Of a stretch of DNA of 10,434 nt, positions 1-7,459 are shown in pieces. Each line of letters starts with the position of its first letter. Positions within the stretch are counted from its first letter, which is position 1. The notes under the pieces were generated by a model that saw only the letters and a list, made by a program, of their open reading frames with translations, was not told the DNA's origin and searched no databases. Made by a program: the position numbers and the translations under genes. The stretch covers positions 1 to 10,434 of the forward strand of contig JBCDCZ010000162.1 of assembly GCA_039180865.1 (NCBI GenBank), written 5' to 3'. Origin of the DNA: JBCDCU01 sp039180865 (lineage in GTDB: Bacteria > Pseudomonadota > Alphaproteobacteria > Rhizobiales > JACESI01).

Positions 1-530
1 AGACCGTCAATCGCTCTAACACCCATGGAAAGCGGGCTATCGATAACGCGACGGGTCATCGGGTCCGGTGGTTCCTGATAAACCGGATAGTGCGTTTCCG
101 GTTGAAAGTGATCGGGTTTGCCGTCAATAAAGTTGCCGAGGCCATCCATGACCCGTCCCAACAAACCTTCGCCGACAGGAACGTTTTGAACACGCCCGGT
201 TGGATGGACTTCCGTCTTCGGGGCAACACCCTGGGTCTCGCCGATCGGCGATAGAAGCGCCTCCTCATCGAGAAACCCTACGACTTCAGCAAGAAGACGC
301 ACGCCCGTCGCCCGCGTATAGAGTTCAACAATCTCGCCAACCTGAACGTCTGAGACAATCGCATATATAATCGTACCCACGACCTTTGTGACCCGACCGC
401 TCATTGCATAAAAATCGTGGTCGCCAAGGGCCTCGTTTACAGCGCGTGGATAGTGGCGGGTCCGTTCCGAAAGGCTTTGCAGACGCCGGTCCAGAATATC
501 GGCATAATCAAAGGCGTGGGCTTCGCTCAT
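1..530 (-). CDS. sctN: T3SS ATPase SctN (N-terminal 176 residues, cut by window edge)
   Basis: SctN is the hexameric ATPase at the cytosolic base of the injectisome; it strips chaperones from substrates and helps unfold them (family knowledge). Only the N-terminal beta-barrel and the start of the catalytic domain are present. Visible family blocks are SGRVTKVVGTII (about residues 39-50), a GEIVELY strand, PIGETQGV, HPTGRVQNVPVGEGLLGRV, VMDGLGNFIDG, YPVYQEPPDPM and PLSMGVRAIDGL at the cut end. These match YscN/HrcN and the flagellar homologue FliI. The Walker A loop lies beyond the edge and cannot be checked. The ATG shares one base with the stop of sctL (TGATG), implying translational coupling. 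I prefer SctN over FliI because the upstream genes are injectisome genes. Confidence 0.93.
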   Translation of the reverse strand, partial: MSEAHAFDYADILDRRLQSLSERTRHYPRAVNEALGDHDFYAMSGRVTKVVGTIIYAIVSDVQVGEIVELYTRATGVRLLAEVVGFLDEEALLSPIGETQGVAPKTEVHPTGRVQNVPVGEGLLGRVMDGLGNFIDGKPDHFQPETHYPVYQEPPDPMTRRVIDSPLSMGVRAIDG

Positions 531-1195
531 CAAGACGGCTCCCGATCCTGAGCCTGATCCTCATCATCCACGATGCCGGACAGGCCACGGGTAATCTTGC
601 CGATCACCAGTTCGAGTTCCTCAAGTTTTTCGCCAAGGTTGCAATCCACTCTGCCAATGCGGGATTCAAGAACAACATTCGGCGCATCAAGTGACGCATC
701 CTCAATCAGATCAATGATCTCGACTTCCGGTGCACTGTCCACCAGCTTTTGAACCCTGGCTTCGAACCCACTCATCAATTCCGGCGGGACGCGGAGTTGC
801 AGGCGTTTTTGACGGCGCATTTTCATCAGAGCCGTAGCGACCATGTTTTCCGCGAGTTGCGCGTCATCGTAATGAGCAATGATCTTTCGAACACTCGTTA
901 CGACCACATGGGCAAGACTCGATTCGATTTCAGCGAGCCCCTTATCGAGGCTGATCTGTTCGTTGACGAGGCGCTCGAACGCGTCGCGTTCTGCCATCTG
1001 CTGGCCAACTTCGAAGCCACGCTTTTTCTCAAGCTCGAAATGCTCTTCTGCATCGGCCACAATCTGACGGGCCCGCGCTTCGGCGTCACTGACGATGGTG
1101 TTAGCCTGAGAAAGAGCGTCGGCGTCCTCGGCCTTTATGATGCCGGATCCATTCTCAAGCCGGAAACCAATTTCAGAGAGCCGATAATAGGTCAT
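530..1195 (-). CDS. sctL: T3SS ATPase regulator/stator SctL (HrpE/YscL family)
   Basis: A 221-residue protein of the SctL/YscL/FliH family, which links the SctN ATPase to the SctQ sorting platform and restrains ATPase activity (family knowledge). The N-terminal half is a charged, Ala/Glu-rich predicted helix/coiled coil (about residues 28-100, with ADAEARARQIVADAEEHFE and FEVGQQMAERDAFERL). The C-terminal half has the compact domain that binds SctN, ending in ESRIGRVDCNLGEKLEELEL (about 177-196), where the family usually has a similar block. The start ATG overlaps the end of sctK by four bases (ATGA) and the stop overlaps the sctN start by one base. The length is typical. Little else shares this combination of neighbours and C-terminal motif. 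Confidence 0.9.
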   Translation of the reverse strand: MTYYRLSEIGFRLENGSGIIKAEDADALSQANTIVSDAEARARQIVADAEEHFELEKKRGFEVGQQMAERDAFERLVNEQISLDKGLAEIESSLAHVVVTSVRKIIAHYDDAQLAENMVATALMKMRRQKRLQLRVPPELMSGFEARVQKLVDSAPEVEIIDLIEDASLDAPNVVLESRIGRVDCNLGEKLEELELVIGKITRGLSGIVDDEDQAQDREPS

Positions 1196-1950
1196 GCCAA
1201 CGCGCCCTTTCTGTCGATCAGTCGACCCAGGCTTGTCCGTTGTTCTTGAGACAGCGGGGCGGGTTTCACAACATTCTCCGACGCTGCACGCGGCAAGGCT
1301 AGCTCAAGCAAACGCCCAAGCGCATGGTGCGCTGAGCGGACATAAAGGAGCATCAAATTCAGGCCAAGAATGACGGCCGGGTTGTCACTGTCGCTATGTG
1401 GCTTGGTGACGGCTTCGTCTTGGTTCTCCCCGGCATCCGTTTGAGGCTGAGTGTAGGGTTTGAGCATAAGATCGAGCGACACTTCGTGGCCAATCGTCGG
1501 AATATTCGGATGGAACGCGGGAGCCTCACGGGTCGCCGTCATGTAAGCGTCTTCACCCAAAAGCTCCCTGACCCGCTGTTTGTCAGCGCGAAAGATGCAT
1601 TTGAGAATTTGCGGGTGGAGTTTGGCGGCCGCCACATGCCGAGCGCAGTCATCCAGAACAGGCCGCGGTGCAAGGGCGAGCCTCGCAGCTCTCGTCAAAC
1701 TGCTATCTATCTTAAGCGCATGAAGAAATTCAGTCGTCGCAACATCCCGTTCCAGCGCCATTTTTCGGCACACGGCCCGGTTGATCGCATTCTCGAAAGC
1801 AGGATGGCTTGCAAGCGAGCGCACCTTGAGGGCATCGAAGGTATCGAGAGTTAGAAAATCGTCGTGAACAAAGGACAGAGGTTTCGCAAGCCGCGCAGAA
1901 ATCAGCGCCAGAAGGCTGAAGTGATTGTGACCGGCGGCGCTTTCAGACAT
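1192..1950 (-). CDS. sctK: T3SS sorting-platform protein SctK (YscK/HrpB4/NolU-like)
   Basis: A 252-residue soluble protein with no membrane segment or signal peptide. SctK proteins link the membrane ring (SctD) to the SctQ-SctL-SctN sorting platform (family knowledge). Sequence conservation in this family is poor, so the call rests largely on position: it sits between sctJ and sctL, where SctK, HrpB4 and NolU lie in other systems. Visible features are a helical N-terminal half, a Lys/Arg-rich stretch LHPQILKCIFRADKQRVREL (about residues 112-131), a polar linker around 167-190 and a hydrophobic C-terminal helix near 193-220. There is a 69-base gap after sctJ and a 4-base overlap into sctL. 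The ribosome binding site is weak (GAGAGG lies rather far upstream). Confidence 0.78.
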   Translation of the reverse strand: MSESAAGHNHFSLLALISARLAKPLSFVHDDFLTLDTFDALKVRSLASHPAFENAINRAVCRKMALERDVATTEFLHALKIDSSLTRAARLALAPRPVLDDCARHVAAAKLHPQILKCIFRADKQRVRELLGEDAYMTATREAPAFHPNIPTIGHEVSLDLMLKPYTQPQTDAGENQDEAVTKPHSDSDNPAVILGLNLMLLYVRSAHHALGRLLELALPRAASENVVKPAPLSQEQRTSLGRLIDRKGALA

Positions 1951-2019
1951 TGGGAAACTGTCAAGCCTCTCTACTCAAGTTAATAGCGCAGTCCAGAAGT
2001 GGGCACCGAAAGCGCCTGT

Positions 2020-2820
2020 CTACTCGCCGGGCTGCACCTGTTCGTTCATTGCGGTTTCGGCCTGTAGACGCGCTCCGCGTGCCCGCGCAAAGCCGACAAT
2101 TGCGATAATGTTCGTCACCACCAAAAAGAAGAGCGCGACACCAACGCCGATCGCCAATTGCCAGAAGAGTCCCGTATCGCTCTCACGAATGGCGAGGCCT
2201 GGAATAATCTCAGTGACCGGCGTGCGGACCGTATCGCTCATAACCTGTGGGCGTTCGGCTTCCACTAGGACCACGGTGACGTTTTCATATTCGACACCTT
2301 CGATCGCATTGCTCACGAGACGGCGGATCTGCGGTGTGAAGAAATCAAGATCAACGCCCGCTCTGTGTTTGATGAATACCGCAGCTGATGAAGGCGTGAC
2401 AGCTTCGCCAAGATCGGGGTCTTCGGGAAGAACGATATGAACTCTGGCTGTGAGAACACCGTCAATCTCGCTCAGTGTTTTTGAGACTTCCTCTCCAAGC
2501 CCGTACACAAAACGGACACGCTCTTCGAATGGAGAAGACATAATCCCGCTCTTTTCGAAGATTTTGCCGATCGAATCGCGGTTCTCGCGAGGAAACCCGT
2601 TTTCCTTCAACGCGTTGATTGCGCGGGGCAGATCGGTTTCCTCAACCCGCACATTGACGCCTTCTTCGCCGATATATTGTTTTTGAGCACTGATTCCGTT
2701 CGACATCAGGACGGCAAGCATCTCGTTCGCTTCGCGCTCGGAGAGGTTGGTGTAAAGATCAACCTTGCATCCAGCAAGAACCAGCATCAGGCAAGCAATC
2801 AGGAAGTGCCGCACGTTCAA
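2020..2820 (-). CDS. sctJ: T3SS inner-membrane ring lipoprotein SctJ (YscJ/HrcJ/NolT)
   Basis: SctJ forms the inner-membrane MS-like ring. The protein has a lipoprotein signal peptide with lipobox LAGC, lipidated Cys at residue 18, directly followed by KVDLYTNLSEREANEML, the classic start of the first ring-building domain. The linker contains SPFEERVRFVYGLGEEVSKT, followed by the second ring-building domain with VLTARVHIVLPED. A C-terminal transmembrane helix lies at about residues 221-246. At 266 residues the length is normal for the family. The reading frame opens with TTG at 2820; GTG at 2814 is a good alternative. The purine block GGGGGA lies 4 bases before TTG and 10 before GTG, so the true start is undecided; either leaves the lipobox intact. 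The flagellar homologue FliF is much larger and not a lipoprotein. Confidence 0.95.
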   Translation of the reverse strand: MNVRHFLIACLMLVLAGCKVDLYTNLSEREANEMLAVLMSNGISAQKQYIGEEGVNVRVEETDLPRAINALKENGFPRENRDSIGKIFEKSGIMSSPFEERVRFVYGLGEEVSKTLSEIDGVLTARVHIVLPEDPDLGEAVTPSSAAVFIKHRAGVDLDFFTPQIRRLVSNAIEGVEYENVTVVLVEAERPQVMSDTVRTPVTEIIPGLAIRESDTGLFWQLAIGVGVALFFLVVTNIIAIVGFARARGARLQAETAMNEQVQPGE

Positions 2821-2865
2821 AAAATCCCCCGCGGTAAGAGTTGTGGCACGAATGTTATTTACGCT

Positions 2866-3483
2866 CTACTGACCCTTCATAAGGGTGTCGAAGGCTTGTG
2901 TGGATTTACCGGTAAGTTTCGAGGTCACGTCCATCAGCATGGAATATTTGACGACCTCGAGCTGCAATCCGATCAACTGGTTGCCACTCGTGATCGGCTG
3001 ATCAGCAATGCTTGTGATCGCCGTTTCCTGATTATCGAACACGCCACGCAGGCGGCTCAGACCATCCAGAATCGTGTCGCCGGTTTCAACAGCCGGCACC
3101 TCTGACGCCTTCTGGTCCAGGTCAAGACCACGCAGCGCACGGGATTTTTCCGCGTCGCTCACCACGCCATCAACAGCACCACCGACGAGTGTCACGGCTT
3201 GGCTTGCGTCACCGTTTGCAGGTGCCCCAACAACCCTTGAATCGACCTGCGCAACCGTCATCGGCTGGGCTGGGACATCAACGGCTTGGTCAACCGGTTG
3301 CGCACCGGAAGCAGCCCGAGCCTGTTCAAGAGCCGCCTCGAAGCGCTCGATAGACACGCTTCTGCCGTAAATCGGCTTAAGATCAACCTGGCCGACCTGA
3401 TCGACACCGTTGACCTGGCCCTCCATTGCACGAAGGTATTGGTTATCGATCGCCGTGCGGGCTCCCGCCGTTTCAACCGTCAT
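2866..3483 (-). CDS. sctI: T3SS inner rod protein SctI (HrpB2/YscI/NolB-like)
   Basis: SctI is the inner rod/adaptor that anchors the needle in the basal body and is itself exported (family knowledge). The diagnostic part is the C-terminus: NQLIGLQLEVVKYSMLMDVT followed by SKLTGKSTQAFDTLMKGQ (residues about 168-205) reproduces the family pattern of an amphipathic helix ending in K(x)(S/T)KxTQ-(A/G)-hydrophobic-xTL. The first 140 residues are Ala/Val/Asp-rich and low in conservation, so the 205-residue length exceeds most SctI proteins (roughly 80-170). The ATG at 3483 has a good GGGAGAG ribosome binding site about 4 bases away. It lies just upstream of sctJ, as in Hrp2, Ysc and Rhc operons. 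Confidence 0.8.
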   Translation of the reverse strand: MTVETAGARTAIDNQYLRAMEGQVNGVDQVGQVDLKPIYGRSVSIERFEAALEQARAASGAQPVDQAVDVPAQPMTVAQVDSRVVGAPANGDASQAVTLVGGAVDGVVSDAEKSRALRGLDLDQKASEVPAVETGDTILDGLSRLRGVFDNQETAITSIADQPITSGNQLIGLQLEVVKYSMLMDVTSKLTGKSTQAFDTLMKGQ

Positions 3484-3580
3484 AACACTCTCCCAATCAA
3501 ACCGTTTTTTGCGCCTTGCAAATCAGCAGGACGCGGCTTTTTATTCTCTCACTTAATTCTTAGCACGAAGGCCGAAGCCG

Positions 3581-3952
3581 TCATACCGTTTCAAGTGTCT
3601 CTAGTGTGTCCGACGCAATCCGCGCGAACGGTGTCCCATCAGCTTCCTGCTTAACGCTTTCCAGCATGGTGCGGCCTTCGGGGATATTACCAACCTGAAT
3701 AAGGGCAATTCCCAAAAACGCACGAACACCATCGGTCGGAGGGGCTGACTTGAGCTTCTCAACCGCCGATGCAGGGTCTCCGGACAATATATCGAGCATA
3801 CCTTGGCCGAGATACCCGGCCTCCTGCTCGGGACGCAGGGCTTTCACGGCATCAAATATCGCGCTGCCATGAACCATCAGGCCACGTGAGACCGCAATAA
3901 AACCGATATCGGAAAGCAGCCGAATCTCGTCCGAATCCAGAATTTCAGACAT
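3581..3952 (-). CDS. Small TPR-like T3SS protein, HrpB1/YscG (SctG)-like, probable needle-subunit chaperone
   Basis: A 123-residue helical protein, first gene of the minus-strand operon. The repeat-like helix pairs LLSDIGFIAVSRGLMVHGSA, GYLGQGMLDILSGDPASAVE and GVRAFLGIALIQVGNIPEGR have the spacing of TPR hairpins. Length and architecture resemble HrpB1/HrpK-family proteins and YscG/PscG, the TPR chaperone that with YscE/PscE keeps the needle subunit soluble in the cytosol (family knowledge). A YscE-like gene occurs elsewhere in this window (10003-10266), which supports the chaperone reading. The start chosen is ATG at 3952, preceded by AGGTGA with a 4-base gap; an in-frame TTG at 3955 would sit too close to that site. 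A specific match to HrpB1 versus YscG cannot be decided by eye. Confidence 0.65.
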   Translation of the reverse strand: MSEILDSDEIRLLSDIGFIAVSRGLMVHGSAIFDAVKALRPEQEAGYLGQGMLDILSGDPASAVEKLKSAPPTDGVRAFLGIALIQVGNIPEGRTMLESVKQEADGTPFARIASDTLETLETV

Positions 3953-4380
3953 CAAGTCACCTATTCCATCATGTTCAACGACTGAATGCCCACCAACAAT
4001 CAGTATTTCAAGTCTGACGCCCGCAGGAATTCTTGTTTCTTGACACAGTGTGCGGATCCTGAAGCGTCATAGGACCAAACACAGGAATTCTACGACAAGT
4101 CTATTCGTTCGGCATGCTGTGTCCAGCGCCAAAACACCACTTGGTAAACTCAACGGCACTTGTCAGACGAATTTGCAACACCCCTGGATTGGACTTCTCC
4201 CATGGGGCGAATTATGCGGTGCTTTTTTGCGTCCAACAGGGTAACCATAGCTTACGGGAAACCACCTTAACCACGCTTGGCATGGTAAGTGTGCGATTAA
4301 GCACACTTTGAACGAAGAATTTCCGCGAAAACACCAGGAAGGCATTTCGGGATCGCAGTTGAGGGTCGAAACGGGGATCG
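3953..4380. promoter_or_regulatory. Divergent intergenic control region between the sctI-N operon and the sctV operon
   Basis: About 430 bases lie between the start codons of the two divergent operons, so promoters for both should be here. I see no convincing gene: short open frames starting near 4050 and 4114 lack ribosome binding sites and look random. Visible elements are the Crp-type dyad at 4287-4308, a 10-base direct repeat CAGGAATTCT at 4024-4033 and 4082-4091, and an isolated TTGACA at 4040-4045 without a good -10 at normal spacing. I found no convincing rhizobial tts box, Hrp2 PIP box (TTCGC-N15-TTCGC), HrpL box or sigma-54 -24/-12 element. Confidence 0.6.
4287..4308. promoter_or_regulatory. 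Crp/Fnr-type palindromic operator candidate upstream of sctV
   Basis: Perfect inverted repeat with 8-base arms, AAGTGTGC and GCACACTT, separated by GATTAA. The core TGTGC-N6-GCACA has exactly the geometry of a Crp site (TGTGA-N6-TCACA), differing by one base in each half. Its centre is about 83 bases before the sctV ATG. A Crp/Fnr-family regulator is encoded downstream at 9314-10003. Binding by that regulator is inferred, not shown. The dyad could instead form a short RNA hairpin, but no U-run follows, so a terminator is unlikely. Confidence 0.55.
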
Positions 4381-6519
4381 ATGACAAAGTTTCTCACGCT
4401 ACTTTCAAAACGCAATGACGTCGTCCTTGCATTTCTTCTGATTTGTATCGTTTTCATGATGATTCTGCCGTTGCCGACGATTCTCGTCGATACGCTGATC
4501 GGCATTAATCTGTGCTTGGCCGCCATCCTTCTAATGGTCGCGGTCTACCTTTCAGATGTGGTCAAGTTTTCCGCATTCCCGTCAATCCTGCTTCTGACAA
4601 CACTTTTCAGGCTTGCACTCTCCATCACCACGACACGTCTCATTCTTCTACAAGCCGATGCCGGTAAGATCGTCGAGACGTTTGGCAATTTCGTTGTGTC
4701 CGGGAACCTCGTCGTCGGTGCCGTGATCTTTTTGATCCTCACCATCGTCAACTTCATGGTGATCACCAAGGGTTCGGAGCGTGTCGCTGAAGTGTCTGCC
4801 CGGTTCTCGCTCGATTCCATGCCGGGTAAGCAGATGTCCATCGATTCCGACATGCGGGCCGGCATGATTGAAATGGACGAAGCGAAAGCGCGGCGCGGCA
4901 AACTTGAAAAGGAGAGCCAGCTTTACGGGGCCATGGATGGCGCCATGAAGTTCGTCAAAGGCGATGCAATTGCCGGTCTCATAATCATTGCCGTCAATAT
5001 CATCGGCGGGGTGATGATCGGGGTGAACCAGCGCGGCCTGACGATGAGCGAAGCGCTTGATATCTACGCGATCCTGACGATCGGCGATGGACTGGTGTCC
5101 CAGATCCCGGCGCTCTTCATATCGATTACCGCGGGTTTCATCGTTACGCGGGTCTCGTCCGACGAAAACGAAGACCTTGGCAGCGACATTGCCTATCAGC
5201 TTATCAATGAGCCAAAAGCGCTGATGATCGCCGGCGGCATTCTCGTTGGCTTCGCATTGGTTCCGGGTTTCCCGGCAATTGTCTTCGTACCCTTAGCGAT
5301 GCTGGTGTTTGCAGTCGGGTTTTATGTGATGCATTCCCGAAAACAGGCGGCAAGCAGCTCGACAAGTCAGAACGAAATGCCGTCTTTCGCGCCAGCCATT
5401 GTGCCGGGCGGTCAGACACCGACGCTTCCCGCGGACGATGATGACACCTTTGAAAAGGTTGAACCGGTCACATTTGCGCTGACCGTCCCTCTGATCGTCG
5501 ATATTGCTTCGACCGTGCGCGGTGCCATCAGGCCGGAAAAGCTCGACAATGAAGTTGCCCGGGTTAGGCGTGCCCTTTATTTCGATCTCGGCGTACCGTT
5601 TCCCGGCATCAATCTCAGATTGAACGACAATCTCAAAGAGGGCGAGTATCGCATCATGGTCAATGAAATCCCCGTCGCAGCCGGACAGGCGCGGCCTGGA
5701 TATTTCATTGTCAGAGAAACCGAAGCCAATCTCAAAATGTTCAACATTCCCTATGAGATTGGTGACGACTTCCTGCCCAATACACCGAGTTACTGGGTCG
5801 CTTTGAAACATCAGGCAATGGTTGAGCGGGCCGGAATCCAGGTTATGACGCTTTCGAGTATGCTGACCTTCCATCTCGCGCATGTTCTGAAAAACTACGC
5901 CGCGGAGTTCATCGGCATCCAGGAAACGATGTATCTGATGAATCAGATGGAAAAAAACTACGCAGAACTCGTGCGCGAAGCGACGCGAGCACTGCCTGCA
6001 ACAACGATCACCGATGTCCTGCAGCGCCTCGTCAGCGAGGAAATATCCATTCGTGACATGCGCACGATCCTTGAAGCGCTCGTTGAATGGGGGCAGCGCG
6101 AAAAAGATCCGATTATGTTGACCGAGCATGTGAGAAGTGCGCTTGGACGCTACATCACCTACAAATTCTCCGGCGGACAGAACGTCATTCCGGCTTATCT
6201 CCTTTCCAAAGAAATCGAAGATGAGGTCCGTGGTGCTGTTCGTCAAACGAGCGGCGCATCCTATCTTGCGCTATCTCCGGACGTTCACCGCCAACTGATC
6301 GGATCGCTCAAAACGGCCGTCGGCAATATCAATCAGCACGCCATGACACCGGTTATGCTTGCGCCGATGGACATTCGCCGCTTCATGCGCAAAATCGTTG
6401 AACGGGATTTTCCAACTCTGGCAGTTCTCTCTTTCCAGGAACTGACACCGGACGTGAATGTTCAGCCGCTTGAACGGATCAAGTTTCTTGCTCAGGGCGC
6501 TCAGGCCCGGCTCAATTGA
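4381..6519 (+). CDS. sctV: T3SS export gate protein SctV (LcrD/HrcV/FlhA family)
   Basis: SctV forms the nonameric export gate of the inner membrane, whose large cytosolic ring receives substrates and chaperones and takes part in proton-driven export (family knowledge). At 712 residues the length is typical. About eight hydrophobic segments fill residues 14-317. The family signature lies in the cytosolic loop: RFSLDSMPGKQMSIDSDMRA at 141-160, followed by GAMDGAMKFVKGDAIAGL (183-200). D195 there sits where flagellar FlhA has a conserved Asp implicated in proton coupling. A flexible Ser/Pro/Asp-rich linker (about 320-360) leads to the cytosolic domain, with YWVALKHQAMVERAGIQVMT and PALLSVLSF-like C-terminal blocks (here PTLAVLSFQEL). 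The ATG has GGGG four bases upstream. sctU and sctQRST, usual neighbours, are not next to it; a putative proton-channel module follows instead. Confidence 0.95.
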   Translation: MTKFLTLLSKRNDVVLAFLLICIVFMMILPLPTILVDTLIGINLCLAAILLMVAVYLSDVVKFSAFPSILLLTTLFRLALSITTTRLILLQADAGKIVETFGNFVVSGNLVVGAVIFLILTIVNFMVITKGSERVAEVSARFSLDSMPGKQMSIDSDMRAGMIEMDEAKARRGKLEKESQLYGAMDGAMKFVKGDAIAGLIIIAVNIIGGVMIGVNQRGLTMSEALDIYAILTIGDGLVSQIPALFISITAGFIVTRVSSDENEDLGSDIAYQLINEPKALMIAGGILVGFALVPGFPAIVFVPLAMLVFAVGFYVMHSRKQAASSSTSQNEMPSFAPAIVPGGQTPTLPADDDDTFEKVEPVTFALTVPLIVDIASTVRGAIRPEKLDNEVARVRRALYFDLGVPFPGINLRLNDNLKEGEYRIMVNEIPVAAGQARPGYFIVRETEANLKMFNIPYEIGDDFLPNTPSYWVALKHQAMVERAGIQVMTLSSMLTFHLAHVLKNYAAEFIGIQETMYLMNQMEKNYAELVREATRALPATTITDVLQRLVSEEISIRDMRTILEALVEWGQREKDPIMLTEHVRSALGRYITYKFSGGQNVIPAYLLSKEIEDEVRGAVRQTSGASYLALSPDVHRQLIGSLKTAVGNINQHAMTPVMLAPMDIRRFMRKIVERDFPTLAVLSFQELTPDVNVQPLERIKFLAQGAQARLN

Positions 6520-6531
6520 TGGGAATATAAA

Positions 6532-7455
6532 GTGGGCGGGCGATACCGGCTTCTTGTCTACCTTATCGCCTTTGCGGGTGCGAGCCTGATCGCCCTCGGC
6601 GCTCTCGGTTTGGCCGATTTGCGAACGCTTCTGCTGGTCGCGGGTTTAACAGCGCTCTTCACAGGCATGGTTCTAAGGTTCGAGGCAACCGGCCAATATT
6701 GGTATCGCGGTCTCTTATCGCTGGTGATCGTTATTACCGTGATTATTTTTGCAATTCTGCCATTCACAGGTGGCGAAGATGGGTTGGCCGAACTCACTGA
6801 TATTGCATCGATCCTGCCCGATGTTCCCGATTGGCAACTCGTACTTGTCGCGCTTTTTGGCGGCTTCGCTCTAATGAGCATTGATGAACTTGAGCGCGAT
6901 ACGAATGGCAGGCGCTCGTTTGCGCCGGACATTGCGTTCGGGCTTCTGTTATCTTTCGCCTTCTACTGGCTTGTGCTCTACGCGCTGGGTGACACGGATC
7001 CTGCTAGCGCCACTGGAATTGCAGGCGCCATTTTGGGCGACACCGCGATCCACTACATCATCGTCATATTGTTCTTCGCGGTTCTGTCTTATGTGGTTCG
7101 CTCCTTTTTTGAATCGTTTCTGGTCGGAGGAGCCGCCGTACAAGCAGGAAAGGGGCGCCTTTATACTGGCTCGTTGCGGCGCTTCGTGCGGATCCTGATT
7201 GGCTTTCTTCCATTGCTGGGATTTCTCGGAACGGTCCTTGGTATCATGAACGCTCTCGGTGGCTTGCCCGCGTTGTTTGCCAATGATGACAGCGGCATTT
7301 CCGATCTTTCTGGAGCCCTTACACAAAGTCTCTCAAGCATTTCCCTGGCGTTTGAGACGACCATGCTCGGTCTGGTCGCAAGTATGATTGCCTCATTGCT
7401 CTTGAGTTATGTTGAAAAACGCGAGCGGGACCAGGATATCGCGGAAGAGGTCTGA
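6532..7455 (+). CDS. Polytopic membrane protein with C-terminal MotA/TolQ/ExbB proton-channel domain
   Basis: A 307-residue protein starting at GTG, 12 bases after the sctV stop, with GGGA seven bases upstream. About eight hydrophobic segments are seen (roughly 6-28, 32-48, 60-78, 102-118, 133-152, 172-190, 221-243, 270-293). The last two form a MotA/TolQ/ExbB-type pore: LPLLGFLGTVLGIMNAL (226-242) closely resembles the ExbB segment around GLFGTVWGIMN, and AFETTMLGLVASM (273-285) matches the second pore helix. T234 and T277 align with the polar channel residues T148 and T181 of E. coli ExbB. The Glu at 275 lies three residues from the usual ExbB Glu position. In the family such proteins form pentamers around two ExbD/MotB-type subunits and convert proton flow into motion. 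Two ExbD-like genes follow directly. The extra N-terminal membrane segments are unlike ExbB. A role in powering type III export is inference from position only. Confidence 0.75.
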   Translation: MGGRYRLLVYLIAFAGASLIALGALGLADLRTLLLVAGLTALFTGMVLRFEATGQYWYRGLLSLVIVITVIIFAILPFTGGEDGLAELTDIASILPDVPDWQLVLVALFGGFALMSIDELERDTNGRRSFAPDIAFGLLLSFAFYWLVLYALGDTDPASATGIAGAILGDTAIHYIIVILFFAVLSYVVRSFFESFLVGGAAVQAGKGRLYTGSLRRFVRILIGFLPLLGFLGTVLGIMNALGGLPALFANDDSGISDLSGALTQSLSSISLAFETTMLGLVASMIASLLLSYVEKRERDQDIAEEV

Positions 7456-7459
7456 TCTT

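Noticed and set aside
749..1249. Plus-strand open frame of 166 codons opposite sctL
   Set aside because: It lies antisense to sctL and sctK, whose reading frames are supported by motif matches and overlapping start/stop codons.
3508..3522. Small dyad TTTGC-N5-GCAAA upstream of sctI
   Set aside because: Arms of only five bases in an AT-rich stretch; expected by chance.
4253..4290. Possible HrpL-type box (GGGAAACC ... CCACGC) before sctV
   Set aside because: The two halves are only about 8-10 bases apart instead of the required 15-16.
4278..4294. Possible sigma-54 promoter (TTGGCA...GTGTGC)
   Set aside because: The distance between the GG and GC elements is about three bases too long for a -24/-12 promoter.
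4050..4311. Two short plus-strand open frames (64-65 codons) in the divergent intergenic region
   Set aside because: No ribosome binding sites, no recognisable protein character, and they overlap each other in different frames across probable promoter DNA.
4345..4372. Possible hrpII/PIP-type box (TTCG ... TCGA)
   Set aside because: The second half is TCGA rather than TTCG, and no full TTCGC-N15-TTCGC pair was found.
5293..6246. Long minus-strand open frame (317 codons) opposite sctV
   Set aside because: It is the antisense shadow of the clearly conserved sctV gene, with no ribosome binding site or plausible domain content.
4381..6519. Reading the locus as flagellar (FlhA/FliI)
   Set aside because: The SctJ lipoprotein with lipobox, plus SctI, SctK and HrpB1/YscE-like genes, are injectisome-specific, and no flagellar structural genes are present.
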